Source: Acinetobacter halotolerans
Lineage (GTDB): Bacteria; Pseudomonadota; Gammaproteobacteria; Pseudomonadales; Moraxellaceae
Assembly (NCBI RefSeq): GCF_004208515.1
Contig: NZ_SGIM01000001.1
Location: forward strand, 124,001-188,000
DNA: 64,000 nucleotides
Direction of reading: 5' to 3'
Below are positions 27,654 to 36,721 of this stretch, in pieces. The notes beneath the pieces were generated by a model that saw only the letters and a list, made by a program, of their open reading frames with translations, was not told where the DNA came from and searched no databases. A program made the position numbers and the translations under genes. Within the stretch, counting starts at the first letter, position 1, and each line of letters opens with the position of its first letter.

Positions 27654-28622
27654 AGGCTTTATGTTTGTTGGAAGTTGAGCGACTTGGTTTGACTGAACTT
27701 TAAATTCTTGGATCGGATAAGGAATATTAATTCCTTGGGCACTAAAGGCCTGTTTAACCTGTGCTTGTATCATACTTGAAGAGGACAGAATATCGGTTTC
27801 TGTGGTATCAATCCACCAACGAACAGTAAGGTTGACTGAGAAGTCCGCCAGTGCAGTCACATTGACCGAAAATTTCGGTTGACTCAGTACGCTACGTTCA
27901 TTGTTGAGAATATCCAATACGATTTGCTTGGCTTTTTGTTCATCATCATCATAGCCAATCCCCACAACAAATTCACAGCGTCGTTGCTGATAAGCTGTAT
28001 TTACGGTGATTGCACTGGTATACACCGTCGCGTTTGGAATCACGATCCGACGACCATCGTAAGAGCGTAAAAAAGTGGCTCGAATTTGAATATCTTCGAC
28101 CGTGCCTTCCATCCCATTGACAATAATGGCATCACCGATGCGGAACGGTTCTCCTAATAAGATCAGTATGCCGGATAGTAAGTTCTGGAAGATATCCTTA
28201 AAGGCAAAACCAATGGCAACCGAACCAATCCCTAGTGCGCCAATTAATTGACCAGGAGTAAAGCCAGGAATCGCGATCACAAGTGCGATCAGGAAACCGA
28301 AAAATAAAATAAAGGTACTGCCGACGCGATGCAAAACAAGAACTAAGTTTTGTCGCGTGTAAGAGCGATTACTGAGGGTTTTATTGATAAAGAATTTAAA
28401 AAATTTGGTCAGTAACCAAAACAAAACAAAGACAAAAATGGCTAAGCCGATATAGGGTAAGCGTTCCCAAAAAACCAGTACCATTTTATCGATAGCACTA
28501 TATGCCTCATGGTATTTTTCAGTATGCGCCAATACAGTTTCTGAGGTTTTTGTGCCTGCTTGTTGGATCAGGGTACCTGTATCTTTAGCGACACTCGTCA
28601 AGTTGATTTGTTCGTTTGCCAA
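27633..28622 (-). CDS. mscS: Small-conductance mechanosensitive channel (MscS family)
   Basis: A 329-residue inner-membrane tension-gated channel that releases solutes on osmotic downshock. Three helices can be seen (about 50-70, 90-115 and the pore helix TM3 near 125-155, rich in Gly/Ala: GALGIGSVAIGFAFKDIFQN). The beta domain follows (GMEGTVEDIQIRATFLRSYDGR). The N-terminal 45 residues are polar and amphipathic. Convergent and overlapping with rsmE. Confidence 0.92.
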   Translation of the reverse strand: MANEQINLTSVAKDTGTLIQQAGTKTSETVLAHTEKYHEAYSAIDKMVLVFWERLPYIGLAIFVFVLFWLLTKFFKFFINKTLSNRSYTRQNLVLVLHRVGSTFILFFGFLIALVIAIPGFTPGQLIGALGIGSVAIGFAFKDIFQNLLSGILILLGEPFRIGDAIIVNGMEGTVEDIQIRATFLRSYDGRRIVIPNATVYTSAITVNTAYQQRRCEFVVGIGYDDDEQKAKQIVLDILNNERSVLSQPKFSVNVTALADFSVNLTVRWWIDTTETDILSSSSMIQAQVKQAFSAQGINIPYPIQEFKVQSNQVAQLPTNIKPSDNQTT

Positions 28623-29073
28623 GGGGACGTCTCTATTTCGTTTGGAGGTTGATCAAGAAAGCCATCATGATGAATGTATGACCAACATGGATGAAAAATT
28701 TACTAACAGCTTTATCGGTTTATTTTATAACGAAACCATCGTAATCGTTTATGATTATTGTTGGAAAAAATGTTGCTGAATAGACGTTCCTCATGGTCGG
28801 TATTTCTGATGAATCGCGCGCTTAAAGTGTGGGGCAATGATCAAAATAACGATCAATTTTGAGAATAAAAACCATCGACAAGTCGTTCAAATTTAAATTA
28901 TTTTAAATAAATTTTCAAACTAGATTGGGTGTATAAGAACAATACTCCTACGACCAAAGCCGCATTGTTTACTCGTGTATATGCTCGCCATACTGCAAGA
29001 AAGCACAAGCATACCCAAGAAATAGATGTGTACATCTAGGGTATGAGATAAAAGACCAAGGAAGTAATAAGTT
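28623..29073. other. 451-bp divergent region between mscS and acs
   Basis: No convincing gene is seen. It holds the acs leader with the hairpin at 29010-29045 and an AAGGAAG ribosome-binding site about 10 bp before the acs ATG. Short open frames here have no ribosome-binding sites. Confidence 0.5.
29010..29045 (+). promoter_or_regulatory. Two-tier hairpin in the acs leader
   Basis: CATACCC / GGGTATG (29010-29016 and 29039-29045) encloses AGATGT / ACATCT (29024-29029 and 29032-29037). It ends 28 bp before the acs ATG. It could be an RNA structure or a binding site for the response regulator encoded nearby. Confidence 0.5.
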
Positions 29074-31032
29074 ATGAAAGAAATCTACCCAGTGCCTGAA
29101 AAATTTAAAGAAACGGCAAGAATCTCGGAAACAGACTATTTCAATCGCTATCAATATTCTATTGAACAGCCTGATGCATTTTGGGCAGAAGAAGCACAAA
29201 ATATTGATTGGATTAAACCATTTACCAAAGTCAAAAATACCAGTTTTGACCCAGATAATTTTAAAATTGAATGGTTTGCTGATGGGGAGCTGAATGTCTC
29301 TGCTAACTGTCTGGATCGTCATTTAAAAGACAATCCATTAAAGCCTGCCATTATATGGGAAGGTGATCATCCATCACGTCATAAAATCATTTCATTCGCT
29401 GAATTGCATGATGAAGTTTGTCGTTTTGCCAATGTTCTCAAGAAACATGGGATAGTTAAAGGTGACCGCGTCGTTTTATATATGCCAATGGTTCCTGAAG
29501 CGGCGATTGCCATGTTGGCATGTGCGCGTATCGGTGCTGTACATTGTGTGGTATTTGGTGGCTTCTCACCAGACTCTTTGGCCAGCCGAATTGACGATAG
29601 CCAAGCGAAATTAGTCATTACTGCCGATGCTGGGATGCGTGGTGGCAAGATCATTCCGTTAAAAGAAAATGTGGATGCTGCATTACAGATTCAGGGTACG
29701 GATAGCGTTGAACATGTAATTGTGGTACATCGCACGGGCAATCCGATTCAGTTCAATGAAGCACGTGATTTATGGTATCACCTCGAAATCATGGAAGTGG
29801 ATGAACACTGCCCACCTGAACCGATGAAAGCGGAAGATCCACTATTTATTCTGTATACCTCTGGCTCTACAGGTAAGCCGAAGGGCGTATTACATACCAC
29901 TGGTGGTTATTTGGTGTATGTAAATACCACGTTTAGAGAAGTGTTTGATCTTAAAGAAGATGATGTGTACTGGTGTACAGCCGATGTGGGTTGGATTACA
30001 GGACATAGTTATTTACTTTATGGACCGTTGTGTAATGGCACGACAACCGTAATGTTTGAAGGTATTCCACAATATCCAACTTGGGCACGTATCGGCCATG
30101 TAATTGATAAGCACAATGTCACCATTCTTTATACTGCACCAACCGCGATTCGCGCCATGATGCGAGAGGGTGATGCTTATGTTCGTGAAAGTGATCGTAG
30201 TAGCCTTCGTTTATTAGGCTCAGTGGGTGAACCAATTAACCCAGAAGCATGGAATTGGTATAACGAAGTGGTCGGTGAAGGCCGTTGCCCGATTGTGGAT
30301 ACATGGTGGCAAACAGAAACAGGCGGTATTTTGATTTCACCATTACCAGGTGCCACTGCATTGAAACCAGGTTCAGCAACTCGACCAATGTTTGGGGTTC
30401 AGCCTGCTTTGGTGGATGGTGAAGGCAATGAACTTGAAGGTGCCAATGAAGGTAACCTTGTCATTAAAGATTCTTGGCCGGGTCAAATGCGCACCATTTG
30501 GGGTGATCCTGAACGCTTTATTGAAGCGTATTTCTCGACCTTCAAAAATAGCTATTTCACAGGTGATGGCGCACGTCGCGATGCAGATGGCTATTACTGG
30601 ATCACAGGTCGTGTCGATGACGTACTCAATGTCTCTGGACATCGTCTAGGGACTGCTGAAATTGAAAGTGCACTGGTGGCCCATGAAGCAGTTGCTGAAG
30701 CGGCTGTGGTTGGTATGCCACATGATATTAAAGGACAAGGCATTTGTACCTTTGTGACCTTACAAGCGGATGTCTCTGAGTCTGAAGAGTTACGTAAAGA
30801 GTTGGTCAATTGGGTGCGTAAAGTCCTTGGTCCAGTGGCAACGCCAGATGCCTTGCATTGGGCGCCAGCTTTACCAAAAACTCGTTCGGGTAAAATCATG
30901 CGTCGTATCTTAAGAAAGATTGCAGCGAATGAATTGGATAGCTTGGGCGATACTTCAACCCTTGCTGAACCAGCGGTGGTTGATGCTTTAATTGCAACGG
31001 TGTATCCAACAGCCAGCAGTGTTGAAGGATAA
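29074..31032 (+). CDS. acs: Acetyl-CoA synthetase
   Basis: Acs activates acetate to acetyl-CoA through acetyl-AMP. The 652-residue enzyme has the AMP-binding P-loop [12 protein letters not shown] (about 265-276), the TWWQTETG motif and the C-terminal catalytic lysine K607 in TRSGKIMRR, the residue controlled by reversible acetylation in other bacteria. A strong terminator follows. A CrbR/ErdR-like regulator lies 2.3 kb downstream, and this family controls acs in Vibrio and Pseudomonas. Confidence 0.97.
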   Translation: MKEIYPVPEKFKETARISETDYFNRYQYSIEQPDAFWAEEAQNIDWIKPFTKVKNTSFDPDNFKIEWFADGELNVSANCLDRHLKDNPLKPAIIWEGDHPSRHKIISFAELHDEVCRFANVLKKHGIVKGDRVVLYMPMVPEAAIAMLACARIGAVHCVVFGGFSPDSLASRIDDSQAKLVITADAGMRGGKIIPLKENVDAALQIQGTDSVEHVIVVHRTGNPIQFNEARDLWYHLEIMEVDEHCPPEPMKAEDPLFILYTSGSTGKPKGVLHTTGGYLVYVNTTFREVFDLKEDDVYWCTADVGWITGHSYLLYGPLCNGTTTVMFEGIPQYPTWARIGHVIDKHNVTILYTAPTAIRAMMREGDAYVRESDRSSLRLLGSVGEPINPEAWNWYNEVVGEGRCPIVDTWWQTETGGILISPLPGATALKPGSATRPMFGVQPALVDGEGNELEGANEGNLVIKDSWPGQMRTIWGDPERFIEAYFSTFKNSYFTGDGARRDADGYYWITGRVDDVLNVSGHRLGTAEIESALVAHEAVAEAAVVGMPHDIKGQGICTFVTLQADVSESEELRKELVNWVRKVLGPVATPDALHWAPALPKTRSGKIMRRILRKIAANELDSLGDTSTLAEPAVVDALIATVYPTASSVEG

Positions 31033-31038
31033 ATAGAA

Positions 31039-31073
31039 AAAGCCCCCAAGCCGAGTCTTGGGGGTAGTTTTTT
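31039..31073 (+). terminator. Intrinsic terminator after acs
   Basis: CCCCCAAG / CTTGGGGG with A and T runs on either side. Confidence 0.9.
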
Positions 31074-31120
31074 GCGCCACAACCTTTTATTTTTCTTATT
31101 ATTCAAAATACCATTTAAGT

Positions 31121-32224
31121 TTAAGCCGATTTAGCAGTTAGTTGATTTCGTTGTTCTTGTTCCAACTGTCGCACCAGAGGCAGTACTTTCTCTCCAAAAT
31201 ATTCAACTTCTTCAATAAAATGCAGAAAACCAGACAGCACAAGATCTACGCCCACATGTTTCAACGCCACAATGCGTTCAGCGATTTGTTGCGGTGTGCC
31301 GATTAAATTGGTTTTAAAGCCATCGTTATATTGCACTAAATCATCGAAAGTTGATTTTGCCCAATTACCTTCGCCTTCTGGTGCAGCAGCACCTGCTTCA
31401 CGGGTCGCATCTCCAAAAGCATTGACTGCCTCTATATTTGCTTTAGCGATGATTTCATTCAGCACAGCATGTGCTTCTTGCTCTGTATCGCGGGCAATGA
31501 TAAATGCATTCACTCCGATCTTCACTTGTCGATGGGCAAGCTTGGCTTTGTGACGAACGTCGTCGACCTGTTTTTTGATTTCTTCAATGCTATTGCCATT
31601 GGTAAAATACCAGTCTGAGACGCGTGCGGCCATATCTCGCGCAGCACGTGAACTCCCTCCTTGGAACACTTCAATAAAGGGTTTCTGCAAAGGTTTTGGT
31701 TTTAGGGTGTAGTTTTTGAATTGATAATATTTGCCTTCAAAGCTGTAGTCATCTGTGCTCCAAATGCCTTTGAGTGTACGAATAAATTCCTCAGAGCGGA
31801 CGTAACGTTCATCATGTTCAGGCCACGGCTCGCCTATTGCATCGAACTCGCCATGAAACCATCCACTGACGACATTAATCGCAACACGGCCTTGGGTGAG
31901 ATAGTCAATAGTCGCTAGTTGTTTCGCGGCAAGTACAGGCTTCCAAGGGCCGGGTAAGATGGCAGCAATCACTTTAAGTTTTTCAGTCTTGGCTAATAGC
32001 GCATGACTAAAGCTGACTGATTCATGTTGATTTTCTGCGCCATAGCCTGCGGTGAAACGGATTTGGGTCAGTGCATATTCAAAGCCACTTTTCTCGGCAG
32101 CTTGTGCTAGACGGATATTATAGTCATAGCTCCAATCGGTACGTTGTTCAATATTGCTGACCACAAGTCCACCACTGACATTGGGGACCCAATAAGCGAA
32201 TTTAATTGCTGATGTTGTTGTCAT
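31121..32224 (-). CDS. sfnG: FMNH2-dependent dimethyl sulfone monooxygenase SfnG
   Basis: SfnG cleaves dimethyl sulfone to methanesulfinate using reduced flavin, so that sulfur can be scavenged when sulfate is scarce. The 367-residue luciferase-like protein has the SfnG-type start KFAYWVPNVSGGLVVS, the TQIRFTAGYGAE segment and EVFQGGSSRAARDMAARV. These separate it from SsuD and MsuD, its closest alternatives. It is 27 bp downstream of the flavin reductase gene, in one operon. Confidence 0.9.
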   Translation of the reverse strand: MTTTSAIKFAYWVPNVSGGLVVSNIEQRTDWSYDYNIRLAQAAEKSGFEYALTQIRFTAGYGAENQHESVSFSHALLAKTEKLKVIAAILPGPWKPVLAAKQLATIDYLTQGRVAINVVSGWFHGEFDAIGEPWPEHDERYVRSEEFIRTLKGIWSTDDYSFEGKYYQFKNYTLKPKPLQKPFIEVFQGGSSRAARDMAARVSDWYFTNGNSIEEIKKQVDDVRHKAKLAHRQVKIGVNAFIIARDTEQEAHAVLNEIIAKANIEAVNAFGDATREAGAAAPEGEGNWAKSTFDDLVQYNDGFKTNLIGTPQQIAERIVALKHVGVDLVLSGFLHFIEEVEYFGEKVLPLVRQLEQEQRNQLTAKSA

Positions 32225-32251
32225 TTTTCTACCCTCTAGACATTTTTGATT

Positions 32252-32992
32252 TTATGCGACGTGGGTTAAATTCTTTGTGGACTTGGGGTGCAAGCGAGAT
32301 TCGGCTGCATCTAAGTCTGGAACGGCCGCAGATGGTAAAACCTCTGCTTGTTCAATCTGCTTGTTAATCCCTAAGTTTTGATTGGCCTGTTCGGTTTTGG
32401 CTTTGATCACGGCAGCGCGTTGTCCTTTGGCTGGCGCCCATTCGAGAATCGGTAACGCACGTGCCACGGCTAAGGTCACGCGATCAGACAACTGTTCACT
32501 TTTGACGGTATATTCTGGTGTGAAATCGCGATCAGTTGCATAGACCCCAATGGGTAAGGTTTGTGCTTGAAAGAAGCTAAACAAAGGACGCAATTGATGC
32601 TCTAACACCAATGCATGACGATCACTGCCGCCTGAAGCAGCCAATAAAACTGGAACATCGACCAACGCTGTTTGTTCGACGAAATCAAAGAAGTGTTTGA
32701 ATAATCCTGTGAATGAAGCACGATAAACAGGTGTGCCAACAATCAATGCATCGGCTGCTTCTACCGCAGCCAAGTCATCTTGTACCCGTTGGGGTAATTG
32801 ATTGCGGTAAATTGCACCACCTAATAACGGCCCGATCTCGCTGAGTTTCACAAAATGTACTTTGATATGAATGGCTTCTGCAAGCTCATCCAGAATGGCT
32901 TGGATGAGGCTCTCAGTCTTTGATGGGCTATTTAAACCCCCAGAAACAGCAACGATATTGAGGGGAGTAGAAACTGCATTACGATTGGACAT
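32252..32992 (-). CDS. msuE: NAD(P)H-dependent FMN reductase MsuE
   Basis: A flavodoxin-fold reductase that supplies FMNH2 to the SfnG monooxygenase. The 246-residue protein shows the phosphate-binding VSGGLNSPSKT (about 15-25) and VGTPVYRASFTGLFK (about 84-98), both typical of MsuE/SsuE. The extended C-terminus (about 180-246) is longer than in SsuE. It is first in the operon with sfnG; no sfnR activator or transporter is next to them. Confidence 0.88.
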   Translation of the reverse strand: MSNRNAVSTPLNIVAVSGGLNSPSKTESLIQAILDELAEAIHIKVHFVKLSEIGPLLGGAIYRNQLPQRVQDDLAAVEAADALIVGTPVYRASFTGLFKHFFDFVEQTALVDVPVLLAASGGSDRHALVLEHQLRPLFSFFQAQTLPIGVYATDRDFTPEYTVKSEQLSDRVTLAVARALPILEWAPAKGQRAAVIKAKTEQANQNLGINKQIEQAEVLPSAAVPDLDAAESRLHPKSTKNLTHVA

Positions 32993-33341
32993 AGTGATTG
33001 CCTAAATAAAAGTTCATTACCAATGGCTTTTATTTATCTATATCGTCGTACCACAGTAAAATAAGGAAATGCTGCAAGCTTATCTGATTTAAAGATATAT
33101 CGCTCAATCGCACAACATTGGAAATTCACAGTGGTTTAATTCTATGTTTCTCCTCAAAATTTTGAATGTTGAATTTTAATTTATGTGATTTATACGAATA
33201 TCTGATTTATTTTACTGGAAAAGGGAATAAAAAATGTCAGAGTGCTTGACCAATGGTTTATTTAAAAATAGGCTTAGATAGGTTAATTTTAATAAACACC
33301 GTACAGTGACGTACTAAAACAGCAGATTGCTTATAGCGCTT
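32993..33341. other. 349-bp divergent region between msuE and the response regulator gene
   Basis: AT-rich with no supported gene. One tiny frame (33233-33280, 15 codons, behind AAGGGA) could be a leader peptide, but nothing supports it. No sigma-54 -24/-12 element was seen before msuE. Confidence 0.35.
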
Positions 33342-33992
33342 ATGAATATTTTAATTGTAGATGATCACCCTCTCTTTAGACATGCTTTAATTCAAGCGGT
33401 TCGTTACAGTTTGCCACAAGCGCAGATCCAAGAAACGGCTGATGTAAACGAATTCTATAAGCGTTTAGAACAGGGTGCAGAACCAGATTTAGTGTTACTC
33501 GATTTAAATCTACCTGGTGCTTCGGGTTTCTCTGCTCTGGTCTATGTGCGGGCTCAATATCCTGCCATTCCGATCATTGTGGTTTCTGCACATGAAGAAG
33601 CTTCGATTATTCAGCGTGCCATAGCACATGGTGCTATGGGCTATATTCCGAAGTCATCACATCCAAGTCATATTGGTGAAGCTATTAAGCATGTGTTAGA
33701 AGGGGAAATCTGGTTACCGCCAAGCTTACCGAAACATGCAGGTTTTGACCCAAGAGCTGCTGATGAGACAGCTTTGGCAGAACGTCTGCAATCACTGACC
33801 CCCCAACAATTCCGTGTGCTTATGATGGTCGCTGAGGGGCTATTGAACAAACAAATCGCCTATGAGTTAGAGGTTTCAGAAGCCACCATTAAAGCGCATG
33901 TGACTGCGATTTTTCGTAAATTAGGGGTACAAAACCGTACTCAAGCCGTATTAGCCATTGGTGCATTAAATATTGAAGACAAAAAGATGTAA
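33342..33992 (+). CDS. NarL/LuxR-family response regulator, ErdR/CrbR-like
   Basis: A cytoplasmic response regulator of 216 residues. The start is the ATG at 33342; an upstream in-frame TTG at 33327 gives five extra residues. The receiver domain has the acidic pair DD (VDDHPLF), the phosphorylated Asp in LLDLNLPG (about D53) and the Lys in YIPKSSHP. The LuxR helix-turn-helix is LTPQQFRVLMMVAEGLLNKQ. It resembles ErdR of Pseudomonas and CrbR of Vibrio, which activate acs. No histidine kinase is adjacent. A terminator follows. Confidence 0.85.
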   Translation: MNILIVDDHPLFRHALIQAVRYSLPQAQIQETADVNEFYKRLEQGAEPDLVLLDLNLPGASGFSALVYVRAQYPAIPIIVVSAHEEASIIQRAIAHGAMGYIPKSSHPSHIGEAIKHVLEGEIWLPPSLPKHAGFDPRAADETALAERLQSLTPQQFRVLMMVAEGLLNKQIAYELEVSEATIKAHVTAIFRKLGVQNRTQAVLAIGALNIEDKKM

Positions 33993-34045
33993 TTCAATAT
34001 AAAGATAAAGGTGAGATACTTCATTTCTCTTTGATCTTTAAAAAT

Positions 34046-34075
34046 AAAAAACCAGTTCAAATGAACTGGTTTTTT
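34046..34075. terminator. Bidirectional terminator between response regulator and porin 3
   Basis: AAAAAACCAGTTCA / TGAACTGGTTTTTT is a perfect inverted repeat between two convergent genes. Confidence 0.9.
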
Positions 34076-34115
34076 ATGATGTATCGTCTGCTCTATATAG
34101 AGCATAGATTCAATC

Positions 34116-35009
34116 TTAGAAACGGAACTTCGCGTTTACGCCAACAGTTTGCGTATCTAAGTCAGCATTTACTGCATTTGCATTTACGTAGCTTGCACCA
34201 ACAGCAACCGCTGGAGTGATGAAGTAGTTTACGTTCGCGCCCCAAGCAGATTTGATTGGAGAGAATTTGTCACTTGCTGGGTTAGAGCTTGCGCTTACTT
34301 CTGCATAAGAAGCACCAACGCTTAACTTAGGCGTTAGGTAAAGGTCAGACTTTAATTCATATGCAGTTGTATCGCCATAAACAAGACCAGCTTCAAAGCC
34401 TACAGCCATGTTTGTACCGTCGATGTTACCTACATATTTAGTACGTGCAGTAATTGCATCTTGGTCTTCGCCAATCACTAATGGTTGAGCTACTGATTTT
34501 ACGATACCGCTTGAAAGTACGCTGTTTGCATCTAAAGCAAACTGATCAGCAATGCTGGTATAACCAACAGCAACTAAGAAATTAGGTGTAAGCATCGCAC
34601 CAACTTCTAAAGCATAGCGATCGCCATTGTCTTTTTCGCCGTCAACTTTAGATTTAGTGTGGCTATAAGATGCGCTTGTATATACTGGAAGGTATGGTGT
34701 AGGGATGTAAGCTTCACCTTTTGCGCCATATGATTGAGTTTCAGAAGTTACAACTTCATCACCATCATGTTTAGTATAGCTGTAAGCAGCAGAAACATTA
34801 GATGCGTGGTTTAAGAACGCAGCTTCAGCTAAAGGACCTTTAGAAGCGTCTACATCTTTGAAGTAGTAAGTTGCTTGTCCAGCACCAGTAAAGTTTTTGT
34901 CATTTACAGTTGTATCTAAAAATTCAGATTGACCTTGAACTTCAACTTGATAAGCATTAGCACCGGTCATGGCTAATAATAAAGCAGTGGCTAAACCGAG
35001 TTTTTTCAT
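34116..35009 (-). CDS. Putative porin (Acinetobacter Porin_7-like), paralog 3
   Basis: An outer-membrane barrel of 297 residues. The start at 35009 gives the signal peptide KKLGLATALLLAMTGANA and a mature end starting YQVEVQ, and is backed by a GGAA motif; the frame is open to 35066. It shares PLAEAAFLNHASNVSA with the two tandem copies at 20-22 kb and ends FRF. It is the longest of the three and may be highly expressed, because it has a simple strong terminator and regular codon choice (inference). Confidence 0.83.
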   Translation of the reverse strand: MKKLGLATALLLAMTGANAYQVEVQGQSEFLDTTVNDKNFTGAGQATYYFKDVDASKGPLAEAAFLNHASNVSAAYSYTKHDGDEVVTSETQSYGAKGEAYIPTPYLPVYTSASYSHTKSKVDGEKDNGDRYALEVGAMLTPNFLVAVGYTSIADQFALDANSVLSSGIVKSVAQPLVIGEDQDAITARTKYVGNIDGTNMAVGFEAGLVYGDTTAYELKSDLYLTPKLSVGASYAEVSASSNPASDKFSPIKSAWGANVNYFITPAVAVGASYVNANAVNADLDTQTVGVNAKFRF

Positions 35010-35190
35010 AATAATTTCCAGCTTTAACAGTGATTGAGTTAAGTTGGACTCATTGTATTGTAACAAAGTATGATGTCAATGTCATAAATCTAAGCCTCCG
35101 ACGAAGTGTGAAGCCTAAATTGAAGTTTGTTCAAAAAACAAACAAAAGTGAATTTTGTTGTCAACCTTTATTAAATTTTATAATTAACAA

Positions 35191-35287
35191 TTGGATATGA
35201 TTATTTGTAGCTAAGATCCAAGATCATTTTTGGGTGTTGTATGAGATTTTGTTTATTGGTTAATACGATCATTGTGATCGTTTTTTA
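35191..35287 (+). ncRNA. Candidate small RNA 1 upstream of the OXA gene
   Basis: A consensus -10 TATAAT is at 35179-35184 with a weak -35 (TTGTTG, 18 bp spacing, or TTGTCA, 15 bp). Transcription would run to a good intrinsic terminator: ACGATCA / TGATCGT with a 3-nt loop (35265-35281) and six Ts. No open frame of note lies between. The gene is predicted from signals only. Confidence 0.4.
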
Positions 35288-35494
35288 CATTTAATGTGTA
35301 CTGGCTGGTGTCATAATTTTGCCATTAAAAGTGTGTTTTAAGCATATTTTTTTAATAATTTTGCGATGAACTATACAGAAAATAGTGAGTAAATTTTGCG
35401 TAAATCATGATCAGTTAATATGAATGAAAGAAAAGATTTAAAGGTGAAATCTGATAATCCGATTAAATATTAAAAAATGATTTATTTAATCAGC

Positions 35495-35528
35495 TTTACA
35501 TTGTGAGGTCTAGTTCACATAATGTGAA
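35495..35528 (+). promoter_or_regulatory. Promoter with overlapping operator before small RNA candidate 2
   Basis: TTTACA (35495-35500), exactly 17 bp, then CATAAT (35518-35523). The inverted repeat TTCACA-TAA-TGTGAA (35514-35528) covers the -10, so a repressor could block the promoter. Confidence 0.55.
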
Positions 35529-35529
35529 G

Positions 35530-35626
35530 CAAGAGATAGGTAATTTGCATTTTACAATCTCCGAACATTTTCTTTGTGTATTTTAAGTTTAGCAGCTCAG
35601 CTTTCCCCAAGGTTGAGCTTTTTTTT
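35530..35626 (+). ncRNA. Candidate small RNA 2 upstream of the OXA gene
   Basis: It starts just after the promoter above and ends at an 11-bp terminator stem with a CCCC loop (35594-35604 with 35609-35619, AGCTCA / TGAGCT at the base) and eight Ts. The body contains a CTCC motif near 35560. The nearest gene downstream (OXA, 35723) is beyond the terminator, so this is either an independent RNA or a leader with attenuation. Confidence 0.5.
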
Positions 35627-35722
35627 GTCTGTTCATTTCCTATTATAGATGAGATAACAATACAGAGTGAATAATATAAAAGTTTTATAGTAATCAATCC
35701 TATACTCTAGTTCTCTTCTGCT

Positions 35723-36559
35723 ATGTCAAAAATACTAAAACATCTTACCTTAAGTGCTGCATTGACGGTTGGGCTGACTTTGGTGGGGTGTCAAAATTTA
35801 AATTCTCAAGCACAAACAGCCACGATAAAAAAAGAGGATCAAACCAAGATCGCTTCTTTGTTTCAACAGGCTCAAACGGTAGGCGTATTGCTCACTTATG
35901 ATGGGCAGACGCTTCAAGCATATGGGAATGATCTGAGCCGTGCCAATACAGCATTTATTCCTGCTTCAACCTTCAAAATGTTAAATGCATTGATTGGGAT
36001 ACAACATCACAAAAGCTCACCAAATGAAGTGTTTAAATGGGATGGTCAAAAACGCGCTTTTGCGAGTTGGGAAAAAGATTTAACCTTAGCAGAGGCGATG
36101 CAGGCATCGGCAGTGCCTGTTTATCAAGAATTGGCCCGACGTATTGGGTTAGAGCTGATGGCAAAGGAAGTGAAACGAGTGGGCTTTGGCAATACTGAGA
36201 TCGGAACGCAAGTCGATGATTTTTGGTTGGTTGGTCCGCTCAAAATCACCCCCGTTGAAGAAGTGAAATTTGCTTATGCTTTGGCTCATAAGCAGCTTGC
36301 ATTTGATCAGTCTGTACAACAACAAGTGAAACAAATGGTTTTGGTTGATGAAGTTAAAGGAACCAAAATTTATGCCAAAAGTGGTTGGGGTATGGATGTA
36401 ACGCCGCAAGTAGGTTGGTGGACGGGCTGGATTGAGCAACCGAATGGGCAAGTGATCGCATTTTCTTTAAATATGCAAATAAATAATCCTAAGCAAGGCG
36501 ATGCGCGTAAAGCCATTGTTTATCAAGCATTACAACAATTGGATTTGCTACCCAAATAA
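35723..36559 (+). CDS. Class D beta-lactamase, intrinsic OXA type, predicted lipoprotein
   Basis: A serine beta-lactamase of 278 residues. It has all class D motifs: S82-T-F-K85, S129-A-V131, F155-G-N157 (Phe in place of the common Tyr, as in Acinetobacter carbapenem-hydrolysing OXAs) and K219-S-G221. The signal peptide ends in a lipobox (LVG-C23), so it may be anchored to a membrane. It resembles chromosomal OXA families of non-baumannii Acinetobacter, but the subfamily and any carbapenemase activity cannot be assigned here. No insertion sequence lies upstream, so high expression is not expected. Confidence 0.93.
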   Translation: MSKILKHLTLSAALTVGLTLVGCQNLNSQAQTATIKKEDQTKIASLFQQAQTVGVLLTYDGQTLQAYGNDLSRANTAFIPASTFKMLNALIGIQHHKSSPNEVFKWDGQKRAFASWEKDLTLAEAMQASAVPVYQELARRIGLELMAKEVKRVGFGNTEIGTQVDDFWLVGPLKITPVEEVKFAYALAHKQLAFDQSVQQQVKQMVLVDEVKGTKIYAKSGWGMDVTPQVGWWTGWIEQPNGQVIAFSLNMQINNPKQGDARKAIVYQALQQLDLLPK

Positions 36560-36574
36560 TAAAATTTCTTTCTC

Positions 36575-36686
36575 TAAAAAAAGCCCAACTTTAACAATAA
36601 AGTTGGGCTGGGAAATAGGATGCTTGCATTTGGGGGAGAAAACATCCTAGAGGGTAAAAAATAAAAATGTAGATATCGTCTGGCTT
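36575..36686 (-). ncRNA. Candidate small RNA 3 (minus strand, C-rich loop)
   Basis: Three signals line up on the minus strand. The promoter is TTCACA (36716-36721), 17 bp, CATAAT (36693-36698). A 7-bp stem TAGGATG / CATCCTA (36616-36622 and 36643-36649) displays a loop containing CTCCCCC. The terminator is a perfect 12-bp stem AGCCCAACTTTA / TAAAGTTGGGCT (36582-36609) and seven Us. The RNA would be about 110 nt. A C-rich single-stranded loop is typical of RNAs that pair with Shine-Dalgarno sequences. There is no minus-strand gene upstream for the terminator to serve. Confidence 0.65.
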
Positions 36687-36692
36687 GATTAA

Positions 36693-36721
36693 ATTATGTA
36701 CGGATGAGACTGATTTGTGAA
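36693..36721 (-). promoter_or_regulatory. Promoter of small RNA candidate 3
   Basis: On the minus strand: TTCACA (five of six matches to consensus), 17-bp spacer, CATAAT (five of six). The spacing is optimal. Confidence 0.6.

Larger units (their letters stand above)
35010..35722. other. 713-bp AT-rich region between porin 3 and OXA gene
   Basis: No protein-coding gene is supported. The region contains the porin promoter on the minus strand and two plus-strand promoter/terminator pairs that could each make an RNA of about 97 nt (listed separately). Confidence 0.6.

Noticed and set aside
28552..28779. Plus-strand open frame across the mscS start
   Set aside because: It is mostly antisense to mscS and its leader, with no ribosome-binding site.
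33233..33280. 15-codon frame behind AAGGGA before the response regulator gene
   Set aside because: It could be a leader peptide, but there is no attenuator after it and no sign of conservation can be seen.
35723..36559. OXA gene as a recently acquired resistance gene
   Set aside because: No insertion sequence, integron or transposon end is near, and the flanks look chromosomal; it is better explained as an intrinsic gene.
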